From assembly GCF_001425045.1 (NCBI RefSeq), contig NZ_LMDJ01000010.1, positions 26,371 through 90,370 on the forward strand: a stretch of DNA of 64,000 nt, given 5' to 3'. This stretch comes from Massilia sp. Root351. GTDB lineage: Bacteria > Pseudomonadota > Gammaproteobacteria > Burkholderiales > Burkholderiaceae_D. Of this stretch, positions 1 through 8,500 are shown one piece after another. The translations under genes were made by a program, and so were the position numbers. Under the pieces are notes generated by a model that saw nothing but the letters and a program-made list of their open reading frames with translations, did not search any database and was not told the origin of the DNA. Numbering within the stretch: position 1 is the stretch's first letter; each line of letters begins with the position of its first letter.

Positions 1-1501
1 GCGCCGAGCGGAACAGCGCCGCGTTCAGGTGGCCGAAGTATTGCGCCGGATCGTCGAACACGCCCATCTCGTTGCCCAGCGATTCCGCATACAGCGCCCA
101 GCCCTCGGTGTAGGCGTTGTTGCCGCCGAACTTGCGGAAGTCCGGCATCGCCAGTTCCGGCATGCGCGCCAGGTGGAAGTGGTGGCCCGGCTTGCCCTCG
201 TGCAGATACAGCGTGGTCATGCCGGTGGCGTTGTACTTGGTGGCGTCGTTTACCACCGACCAGAACACGCCGGGGCGGCTGCCGTCGGTGGACGGCGCGG
301 TATAGTGGTTGGCGGCGGTGGCGCGCGTCAGCGCCGGTTCCAGCTGCAGGTCCAGCTTGGCTTTCGGCAGCACGGAGAACATGGCCGGCAGCTTGCTGTC
401 GAGCTGGGCGTTCAGCTGGTGGAACACGGCCTGCACGTCGGCGTCGGTCTTGAAGGGGGAGAATTGCGGCTGCTTCGACACCCACAGCGGCAGGCCGGCC
501 GCCGGGCCGGTGTAGCCCAGCTTGCCACCCACCGCTTCCATCTGCTGCTGGATGCGCGCCACTTCCTGCAGGCCGATGGCGTGCACCTCGTCCGGCTTGA
601 GCGCGGTGGTGGTTTGCAGCGCCACGTAGGCCTGGTACCAGGCCGCGCCGTTCGGCAGCGCGCCGTAGCCGGCCGTGTCGCGGCAGGCCGGCAGGTAGTC
701 GGTTTCGATGAAGGCGGCCAGGCGCGCCAGCGCCGGCAGCACCTTGGCGCCCACCGCGTCGCGGTAGGCGGCGGCCAGGCGCTGCTTGTCGGCGTCGGCG
801 AAGGCGGCGCCGGGCAGCTTCTTCACCGGGGCGGCGTAGGCGCTGGTGTCGGCGCCGGCGGCGGCCAGCGATTTCAGTTGCGGCAGCAGGGAGGCCATCA
901 GGGCCTTGGGCTGCACCACGCCCTTGCGCATGCCCTCCCGCATGTTGACGATGGCCTGGTCGATCCAGCCCGGCAGCTGCTGCAGCCGGCTCAGATAGGC
1001 TTCGTATTCCTTCACGGTGCCGATCGGCTGCGGGCCGTCGCCGCTGGCCAGGTTGGCCAGCATTACCGGCATGCTGCTCATTTGCTCCAGCGGCAGCAGG
1101 TGGTCGGGGAAGGGCGCCAGCGACAGCAGCGCCTTCAGTTCGAAGTCCAGGATGTCATAGCTGATGCGGTCCTCGCGGCCCAGCTGCGCGCGCGGGATGG
1201 CGTGCAGGCGCTTGGCGTACTGGCGGTACAGGGCGAACTGCCGTTCGCGCCGCTGCGGCGAGATGGTCAGGCCGATCTGGTCGTCGTAGCGGTTGTTGCC
1301 GCTGGCGGTGGCGTTCATCGGATCGAAGCGCGCCACCGCGTCGTAGTATTCGTCGGCCAGGGCCAGCAGGCGTTTTTGCGGCGCGGTTGCCGTGCTGCTG
1401 GCGGGGGCGGCTGCGGCAGCTGCGCTGGCATTGTGTGCCAGCGGCGCCACGGCGAGCAGCATGGCGGTGGCCAGCGCTGCGGGCTTGATGCGGAGGTTCA
1501 T
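1..1501 (-). CDS. DUF885 family peptidase-like lipoprotein/secreted protein (3' part cut by window edge)
   Basis: Reading the minus strand from the ATG at 1499-1501 gives an open frame to the window edge (about 500 residues; family members are near 600). The first ~25 residues form a Sec signal peptide (charged start, hydrophobic core, AHNASAAAA), so the protein is probably periplasmic. Near residues 434-441 lies HEGKPGHH, the HExxPGHH signature of the DUF885 family (PF05960), whose His and Glu residues resemble a zinc-metallopeptidase site. Physiological substrates of the family are mostly unknown. AGGAAAA upstream of the ATG is a good ribosome binding site. The C-terminus lies outside the window. 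The next gene (HPP-CBS) is on the same strand, 34 bases upstream, so co-transcription is possible. Confidence 0.85.
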   Translation of the reverse strand, partial: MNLRIKPAALATAMLLAVAPLAHNASAAAAAAPASSTATAPQKRLLALADEYYDAVARFDPMNATASGNNRYDDQIGLTISPQRRERQFALYRQYAKRLHAIPRAQLGREDRISYDILDFELKALLSLAPFPDHLLPLEQMSSMPVMLANLASGDGPQPIGTVKEYEAYLSRLQQLPGWIDQAIVNMREGMRKGVVQPKALMASLLPQLKSLAAAGADTSAYAAPVKKLPGAAFADADKQRLAAAYRDAVGAKVLPALARLAAFIETDYLPACRDTAGYGALPNGAAWYQAYVALQTTTALKPDEVHAIGLQEVARIQQQMEAVGGKLGYTGPAAGLPLWVSKQPQFSPFKTDADVQAVFHQLNAQLDSKLPAMFSVLPKAKLDLQLEPALTRATAANHYTAPSTDGSRPGVFWSVVNDATKYNATGMTTLYLHEGKPGHHFHLARMPELAMPDFRKFGGNNAYTEGWALYAESLGNEMGVFDDPAQYFGHLNAALFRSA

Positions 1502-1535
1502 GCGGCGTTTTCCTAGGTTGGGTGAAGTGGGAAAG

Positions 1536-2687
1536 CTAGTGGGCCAGACGCGACTCGTACAAGGCCGCCACCAGGTCGGACTGGGTGACGATGCCGGCGA
1601 AGCGCTGTTCCTCGTCCACCACCGGAATGTGGTGGAAGCCGGCGTCCGCCATCAGCGGCACCAGGTCGATGATGGGCGTGGCCAGCGTGGCCAGCGCCGG
1701 CTTGGTGGTCATGATCTGGCCCACCACTTCGGCCTTTTCGGTGTGCGTCACGCCGGTGCGGCGCAGGAAGCGGCGCAGTTTCTGGGTCACGGTATGGTAG
1801 TCGTCCAGCCCGCTGTGGTCGAGGAAGTCGGTCTGCGTCACGATGCCGATCACGCGCCGCGCGCGGTTCAGCACCGGCAGCGCGGCCACCTTGCGCGCGC
1901 GCATGTCGCGCCAGGCCGTTTCCAGCGCGGTGCCGAATTCGGCCGTCGCCACGTCCTTGGACATGATGTCGCCGCAGGAGATCACGCCGAAGCGGCGCTG
2001 GTAGGCGCGCATCTCGGTTTTCAGGAAGATCTCTTCCAGGTCGTCGCGGCTGACGTCGAGCACCTGGTTGTACTGCTTGAGCACCGCGTCCAGGTCTTCC
2101 GGCTTGAAGCCCAGGCGCAAGGTGGGTACCGGGTCCTGCGTGGCGTGCGGATTGGTGTGCGCCGGCTGCTGCAGGTGCGGGTAGCGGCGGCCGGTGAGGT
2201 TGTTGTAGACGATCGCCACCACCACCATCATGGCGGAATTGATCAGCACCGTCACCAGCGGGAACTCGAAGCCGGCGGCGTGGATTGCCGGACCGCCCAT
2301 CACCACCGTCAGCGCGACCGCGCCGCCGGGCGGATGCAGGCAGCGCAGCACGAACATGGCGCCGATCGCCAGCGCCACCGCCAGCGCGGCCACCGGCACC
2401 GAGTCCCCCAGCCAGCGCACGCAGGCCGCGCCCACCAGGCCGCACACCACATTGCCGCCGATGACGGACCAGGGCTGGGCCAGCGGACTGGCCGGCAGGC
2501 AGAACAGCAGCACGGCCGAGGCGCCCATGGGGCCGACCAGGAAGATGTGCGACGGTTCATTGGGCAGCAGGTAGCGGCACAGCAGGCCGGTGATCAGCAG
2601 CGCGAGGATGGCGCCGCTGCAGGCGCGGGCGCGCTCGCGGAAGCTGGTGTGGCTGGGCGCGGGCAGCAGCGAAGCTAAAAAGTTCAT
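1536..2687 (-). CDS. HPP family membrane protein with two CBS domains
   Basis: The 383-aa protein has an N-terminal HPP membrane domain (about residues 20-165) with several hydrophobic helices and the diagnostic LHPPGGA motif near residue 118. A linker and a tandem CBS pair follow (about 238-295 and 318-380; each contains a VxGIVTQxD-type motif). HPP-domain proteins are poorly characterised; plant and cyanobacterial relatives have been linked to nitrite transport. CBS pairs generally bind adenosine nucleotides and gate the attached domain. Its ATG overlaps the stop of the upstream lrp-like gene in an ATGA arrangement, so the two are translationally coupled. It may be a target or partner of that regulator. 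Transport substrate not predictable from sequence. Confidence 0.85.
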   Translation of the reverse strand: MNFLASLLPAPSHTSFRERARACSGAILALLITGLLCRYLLPNEPSHIFLVGPMGASAVLLFCLPASPLAQPWSVIGGNVVCGLVGAACVRWLGDSVPVAALAVALAIGAMFVLRCLHPPGGAVALTVVMGGPAIHAAGFEFPLVTVLINSAMMVVVAIVYNNLTGRRYPHLQQPAHTNPHATQDPVPTLRLGFKPEDLDAVLKQYNQVLDVSRDDLEEIFLKTEMRAYQRRFGVISCGDIMSKDVATAEFGTALETAWRDMRARKVAALPVLNRARRVIGIVTQTDFLDHSGLDDYHTVTQKLRRFLRRTGVTHTEKAEVVGQIMTTKPALATLATPIIDLVPLMADAGFHHIPVVDEEQRFAGIVTQSDLVAALYESRLAH

Positions 2688-3169
2688 GTAGGCAATCCGT
2701 GGGAGACGAGGTGCAGAGGTAATTCAGTAGTGAATTTTATCTGTTCCATGGAGAAAGCGGACGACACCCCGGTCAATTGCACGGCCTTGATCAGCTTCTT
2801 GTAAAAACGGTCATAGCCTTCGATGTCGGTGGTGACCACCTTGAGCAGGTAGTCGATGTCGCCGCTCATGCGGTGCAATTCCAGCACCTCCGGCAGCGCC
2901 TGCACGGCGGCGGCAAAGCGCGCCAGCCATTTCTCGTCGTGCTGGCTGGTGCGCACGCTGACGAACACGGTCACGCCCAGCCCGGCCTTGCGCCGGTTGA
3001 CGATGGCCACGCGCTTGTCGATATAGCCTTCCTCCTCCAGCCGCTTCAGGCGTTTCCAGCAGGGCGTGCTGGACAGGCCGACCTTCTCGGCCAGGTCGGC
3101 AATCGACAGCGTGCCGTCCAGCTGCAGGGCGCCCAGGATGGCGTAATCATAACGGTCTAGCTGGTTCAT
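2684..3169 (-). CDS. Lrp/AsnC family transcriptional regulator
   Basis: The 161-aa protein has the Lrp architecture: an N-terminal AsnC-type winged HTH (residues ~5-60, LDRYDYAILGALQ start, recognition helix around SSTPCWKRLKRLEEEGYI) and a C-terminal RAM ligand-binding domain (~70-150). The 'STPCWKR' helix is the version seen in the Lrp subgroup that includes DecR/YbaO-type cysteine-responsive regulators (recalled similarity, not searched). It is divergent from the cysteine desulfurase fusion, with a short AT-rich intergenic region carrying an imperfect palindrome. Control of that gene and of the coupled HPP gene is therefore the simplest inference. The effector amino acid is unproven. Confidence 0.88.
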   Translation of the reverse strand: MNQLDRYDYAILGALQLDGTLSIADLAEKVGLSSTPCWKRLKRLEEEGYIDKRVAIVNRRKAGLGVTVFVSVRTSQHDEKWLARFAAAVQALPEVLELHRMSGDIDYLLKVVTTDIEGYDRFYKKLIKAVQLTGVSSAFSMEQIKFTTELPLHLVSHGLPT

Positions 3170-3190
3170 TCTATTATTTGATAAAACATA

Positions 3191-3212
3191 GCATATTCAT
3201 CCCATATTATGC
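3191..3212. promoter_or_regulatory. Candidate Lrp-type operator
   Basis: This 22-bp imperfect palindrome (arms GCATAnT and AnTATGC) sits in the AT-rich stretch between the divergent lrp-like gene and the desulfurase fusion. Its size, AT-rich centre and position fit an AsnC/Lrp binding site. Assignment is inference. Confidence 0.4.
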
Positions 3213-3297
3213 GCCTTTGCAGTGTGATTTTGGAATATATGATTCGGCGCCTGTGCGTAAGCTGTTGAGTATCCGCCATCCCGCACACGGCTTCATC

Positions 3298-5376
3298 ATG
3301 ACTCCAGAAATCTACCTCGACGGCAACGCCACCAGCCCTGTTATGCCCGCCGCCATTGCCGCCGCCGTGCGCGCCATGGAAGACTGCTACGGCAACCCCA
3401 GCAGCAGCCACACCACCGGCCTGCAGGCCAGGGCGCTGCTGGACGGCGCCCGCCAGCGCGCGCTGCGCTTGCTGGGCGTGGAGCAGGGCAGCCTGATGTT
3501 CAACAGTGGCGCCACCGAGGGCATCCAGACCGCCGTGCTGTCGGCGCTGTGCGCGCTGCGCGAGCGCCGCGACGCGGGCCAGGCCATCGGCTCGCTGCTG
3601 GTGTACGGCGCCACCGAGCACAAGGCCGTGCCGGAAGCGCTGGCGCACTGGAACCGCCTGCTGGGACTGAATCTGGCACTGAGCAAGCTGCCGGTCGACA
3701 GCGACGGCCGGCACGACCTGCCGGCCCTGCGCGCCGTGTTGCCGCAGACGGCCATGCTGTGCACCATGGCCGCCAACAATGAAACCGGGGTGCTGTCGGA
3801 CATTGCCGGCATCGAGGGGCTGCTGGAGGAAACCGGCTGCGGCGCGTACTGGATGGTGGACTGCGTGCAGGCGCTGGGCAAGTTCCGCCTGCGCCTGGCG
3901 CGCAGCCGCATCGACTATGCGCCGTTCTCCGGCCACAAGCTGTATGCGCCCAAAGGGATCGGCATGCTGTACGTGCGCCAGGGCGCGCCTTTCACGCCGC
4001 TGATCGTGGGCGGCGGGCAGGAGTCGGCGCAGCGCTCCGGCACCGAGAACATGGCCGGCGTGGCCGCGCTGGACGCGGTGCTGGCGGCGCTTGAGCAGGG
4101 CGGCGTGTTCCGTCCGCACGACGTGCTGTGCACCTTCCGCGAGCGCCTGGCGGCCAGCCTGCGCCGCGCGCTGCCGGGCGTGGTGTTCAACGCCCCCTTC
4201 GAGCACGCGCTGCCGACCACGCTCAATTTCTCCGTGCCCGGCCTGTCCAGCAAGGAGCTGATGGATGTATTCGATGCGGCCGGCGTGCGCGTCAGTGCGG
4301 GCAGCGCGTGTTCAGCGGCCAAGGCCGCCCCCAGTTATGTGCTGCAGGCGATGGGCGTGCCGGACTGGCGCGCCGCCAGCGCCATCCGCATGTCTTTCGG
4401 CCCGCTGGCGGACGAGGCTTGCATCACGCGCGCCTGTGAACGCATCGAGCGTTGCGGCGCCGCGCTGCGCGCCAGCGGCTTGATCGCGCAGGGCGGCAGC
4501 CTGCCGGCGCAGGACGGCGTGCTGCAGCTGGGCAGCGGCGGCGCCTGCAGCTGGCTGGTGCACGACGCGGCCAGCCGCAGTTGCGTGGTGATCGATCCGC
4601 AACCGGAATTTTCCGAACGCATCCTGGCCCACGTGCGCGGCCTGGGCTACCGCGCGGCTGCGGTGTTGGGCACCGCGCCGGGCGCCGGCCTGGCCACGCT
4701 GTCGCGGGCGCTGACCCTGGCGCCGGGAGCGGACGCGTTCGGCTGGCGCGCCGGCCGCGCTGACGCCGATGCCGCCGGCAATGGCGAGCAGCTGGCGCTG
4801 GGCGGCCAATTGCTGCGCCGCGTGCTGATCGATGGGCAGGCGGTGTATTTGCTGGGCCACGCGGTAAACGGCGCCTTGCCGGCATCGGCCGCGCGCCATG
4901 CGTTTATCGGTGCGCTGGCGCCGCAGCGGCTGGCCGGCCTGGTCGGCGCCGATACCTTGCTGTGCGCCGCCAGCGACGCGCAACAGCCCTTCTGCAGCAG
5001 CCTGCAGGCGCAGGCGCCTGCCGATGGCCTGCCGCCGGCCGATCTGCACCTGGATCCGGCCGCGTTGCAGGACCTGCTGCGGCGCCATCCGGACGCCATG
5101 CTGGTCGACGTGCGCGAAAGTCATGAACACTTGGTCGGCGAGCCGCTCGCGCTGTCGGGGGGCCAGGTGGTCAGCGTGCCGCTGGGGCAGCTGGCGGGCC
5201 AGATCCCGGCCTGGATGGCGGCGCCGGTGCCGCTGGTCTTCTTCTGCCGCAGCGGCAACCGCAGCACCAGGGCCGCGCAATGCCTGCGCCGCCTCGGTTA
5301 TGCGCAGGCCTACGACCTGGCCGGCGGCATGGCGCTGGGCATGGTGCCAACGGCGGCGCTGCCGCTGGCGGCGTGA
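3298..5376 (+). CDS. Cysteine desulfurase - degenerate MBL-like - rhodanese fusion
   Basis: Three parts can be seen in 692 aa. Residues ~1-395 are a class-V aminotransferase/NifS-IscS fold: YLDGNATSP start, PLP lysine in SGHKLYAPKG, and active-site loop Cys in SAGSACSAAK. Residues ~400-590 resemble a metallo-beta-lactamase fold of the persulfide-dioxygenase type (GACSWLVHDAASRSCVVIDP), but the HxHxDH metal motif is replaced by LGTAPGAGLATL. Residues ~595-690 are a rhodanese domain with the Cys loop FCRSGNRS. The protein should take sulfur from cysteine and pass persulfide to its own rhodanese domain. I chose the ATG at 3298 because the desulfurase homology begins there; an in-frame upstream ATG at 3178 would add 40 unrelated residues. 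Divergent from an Lrp regulator. Confidence 0.85.
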   Translation: MTPEIYLDGNATSPVMPAAIAAAVRAMEDCYGNPSSSHTTGLQARALLDGARQRALRLLGVEQGSLMFNSGATEGIQTAVLSALCALRERRDAGQAIGSLLVYGATEHKAVPEALAHWNRLLGLNLALSKLPVDSDGRHDLPALRAVLPQTAMLCTMAANNETGVLSDIAGIEGLLEETGCGAYWMVDCVQALGKFRLRLARSRIDYAPFSGHKLYAPKGIGMLYVRQGAPFTPLIVGGGQESAQRSGTENMAGVAALDAVLAALEQGGVFRPHDVLCTFRERLAASLRRALPGVVFNAPFEHALPTTLNFSVPGLSSKELMDVFDAAGVRVSAGSACSAAKAAPSYVLQAMGVPDWRAASAIRMSFGPLADEACITRACERIERCGAALRASGLIAQGGSLPAQDGVLQLGSGGACSWLVHDAASRSCVVIDPQPEFSERILAHVRGLGYRAAAVLGTAPGAGLATLSRALTLAPGADAFGWRAGRADADAAGNGEQLALGGQLLRRVLIDGQAVYLLGHAVNGALPASAARHAFIGALAPQRLAGLVGADTLLCAASDAQQPFCSSLQAQAPADGLPPADLHLDPAALQDLLRRHPDAMLVDVRESHEHLVGEPLALSGGQVVSVPLGQLAGQIPAWMAAPVPLVFFCRSGNRSTRAAQCLRRLGYAQAYDLAGGMALGMVPTAALPLAA

Positions 5377-5524
5377 GCGCTTGCGTCATTGACACCCGGA
5401 ATGCTGTGTTGCCCAGCCTGAAGCAAGGCGGCTTCCTGCCCGGTTGTTCAGCCATGTAAGGATTTCTGTACGTCAGCGCACCGTCACCTGTCGTGCGCCT
5501 CCGTAACATTGCTTGGACCATACT

Positions 5525-5539
5525 TGACAATGCTTGTCA
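5525..5539. promoter_or_regulatory. Inverted repeat in the cyclic glucan synthase leader
   Basis: TGACA-ATGCT-TGTCA lies 21 bases before the TTG start of the glucan synthase, within the ~180-bp gap after the desulfurase gene. It could be an operator or a small leader hairpin. No convincing -35/-10 pair could be fixed in this gap. Confidence 0.25.
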
Positions 5540-5560
5540 GGGTAGATTGCGAGGTCCAAG

Positions 5561-8500
5561 TTGAACGAACATCCGATACTGTTGCCAAGTGCGACGATAG
5601 GTTTCCGTGAGGTTAGCGCCGGAGCGTTGCAGGACGGTGCGCAGGATGACGATTCCCCGTTGCGCGCGGAATTGTTCAGCGCGCAGCAGATGGCGGCCCA
5701 CGGCAAGACGCTGGCCGAAACCCATGAACTGAGCAAGCGCGGCGGCCCGGACCGCCTGCTGGCGCGCCTGGCGGAAAACGCCGAGGTGATCGCCCAGACC
5801 TGCGACGAGCTGACCGACGCGGTCAAGAATTCGCGCCAGATCACCCCCGCATCCGAGTGGCTGCTGGACAACTCCTACCTGATCGAAGAACAGATCCGCA
5901 CCGCGCGGCGCCACCTGCCCAAGGACTACAGCAAGGAGCTGCCGCGCCTGGCCAGGGGCGCGCCGGACGGCACGCCGCGCGTGTACCAGATCGCGCTGGA
6001 AATCATCGCCCACGGCGACGGCCGCGTCGATCCCGAAAGCCTGTGCCGCTTCGTCGACGCCTACCAGGAAGTGTCCACGCTGAAGCTGGGCGAACTGTGG
6101 GCCATCCCCATCATGCTGCGCCTGGCGCTGATCGAGAACCTGCGCCGGGTGGCCGCGCGCGTGGCCGAGAACCGCATCGAGCGCGACCTGGCCAACAACT
6201 GGGCCGACCAGATGATGGAGATCGCCGACAAGAACCCGAGCGGGCTGATCCTGCTGGTGGCCGACATGGCGCGCTCCAATCCGCCCATCACCAGCGGCTT
6301 CGTGGCCGAACTGGCGCGCCGCCTGCAGGGCCAGAGCGCCACCCTGACCCTGGCGCTGACGTGGATCACGCACCGCCTGGCCGAATCGGGCCAGACCATC
6401 GAGCAGCAGATCCAGACCGAGATCCAGCACCAGGCCGCCGAGCAGGTCTCCATCGCCAACAGCATCGGCAGCCTGCGCTTCCTCGGCACCATGGACTGGC
6501 AGGAGTTCGTTGAAACCATGAGCGCGGTGGAACAGACGCTGCGCCTGGACCCGGCCGACATCTACGGCGAAATGGACTTTGCCACCCGCGACCAGTATCG
6601 CCACGTGATCGAGAAGCTGGCCAAGCGCTCGCCGCACAGCGAGTCCGAGATCGCCGTGATGGCGCTGCAGCTGGCCAGCGCGCGGCGCGACGGCGCGGAC
6701 CCGCGCCACGCCCACATCGGCTACTACCTGGTGGGGCGCGGCGTGCTGATGCTGGAGCGGCAGGCCGGCGTGCGCCTGCCGCCGCTGGCGTCGCTCCAGC
6801 GCACCACGCGCGCCTCGCCGCTCACTTCCTACCTGGGCGCGATCGCCGCCATCACGGTGGTCATTTCCGGCCTGCTGGTGGAACGCGCAGGCAACCAGGG
6901 CGTGGAGGGCTGGCAGCTGGCCGTGCTGGCTCTGCTTGCCGTGCTGTGCAGCAGCCAGCTGGCGCTGGCGCTGGTGAACTGGGCCGCCACCCTGCTGACG
7001 CGGCCCAACCCCCTGCCGCGCATGGACTACAAGCAGGGCATTCCGTCCGACGCGCGCGCGCTGGTGGTGGTGCCCACGCTGATCTACAGCAAGGAGAACG
7101 TGGCCGAACTGTGCGAACAGCTGGAAGTGCGCTTCCTGGCCAACCGCGACATCAATCTGCGCTTCTGCCTGCTGACCGACTTTGCCGACGCCAAGGAAGA
7201 AGCGCTGCCGGGCGACGCCGCGCTGCTGCAGCAGGCGCAGGAGGAAATCCGCCGCCTCAACGAGCTGTATACGGCCGGCGCCGACACCACGCCGCGCGGC
7301 GCGGCAGTCACGGCCGGCCCGCAGGGCAACGCGCCGGCCGGCCCCTTCCTGCTGCTGCACCGGCCGCGCCTGTGGAACGCCGCCGAGAACGCGTGGATGG
7401 GCCGCGAGCGCAAGCGCGGCAAGCTGGAAGACCTGAACCGCTTCCTGCGCGGCGGCGCGCGCGACCGCTTCGCGCTGGTGGTGGGCGACACCAGCGACCT
7501 GGAAACCTTCAAGTACGTCATCACGCTCGACACCGACACCCAGCTGCCGCGCGACGCCGCGCGCCAGTTCGTGGCCACCATGCAGCACCCGCTGAACCGC
7601 CCCGTGATCGACCCGCGCCGCAACCGCGTCACCGAAGGCTACGGCATCCTGCAGCCGCGCGTGGCGGTCAGCCTGCCCAGCGAGCAGGCCTCGCGCTACG
7701 AGAAGCTGTGCGGCGGCGAGCCGGGCATCGACCCCTACACCCGCACCGTGTCCGACGTCTACCAGGACGTGTTCTACGAAGGCTCCTTCATCGGCAAGGG
7801 CATCTACGACGTGGACGTGTTCGAGCGCGTGCTCGGCGCGCGCCTGCCGGACAACCGCATCCTCAGCCACGACCTGCTGGAAGGCTGCTACCTGCGCGCC
7901 GGCCTGCTGAGCGACGCGCAGCTGTACGAACAGTATCCGGCCCGCTACAGCGACGACATCAGCCGCCGCCAGCGCTGGATGCGCGGCGACTGGCAGCTGC
8001 TGTCCTGGGTGGTGGGCAAGGTGCCGCTGCGCGGCGGCCAGCGCGAACGCAATCCGCTGTCGGCGCTGTCGCGCTGGAAGCTGTTCGACAACCTGCGCCG
8101 CAGCCTGGTGGCGCCGGTGCTGACCTTGTCGCTGCTGCTGGCCTGGAGCGCGCTGCCCAACCCGTGGTTCTGGACCCTGGCCGTGCTGGCGGTGATCTTC
8201 GTGCCGCCGCTGGCCAGTTCGCTGTACGACCTGGCGCACAAGCCGCGCGACACGCTGTGGACGCAGCATGTGAACGCCACCGCGCGCCGCAGCGGCATGC
8301 AGTTCTCGCACGCGCTGCTGACACTGGTGTTCCTGCCCTATGAATCCTTCTTCGGCCTGGACGCCATCGTCCGCACCCTGTGGCGCATGACGGTGTCCAA
8401 GCGCCGCATGCTGCAGTGGCGCGCCTCGGCGCTTAGCCAGCAGGGCAAGCATTCGGGCAACGAACTGGCCGACTACTGGCGCACCATGTGGGCCTCGCCC

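Noticed and set aside
29..1516. Plus-strand frame of 495 codons
   Set aside because: Shadow of the DUF885 gene on the minus strand, which has a signal peptide, the HExxPGHH motif and a ribosome binding site.
3178..3297. N-terminal extension of the desulfurase fusion
   Set aside because: The 40 residues have no desulfurase homology and overlap the candidate Lrp operator; the ATG at 3298 starts the fold.
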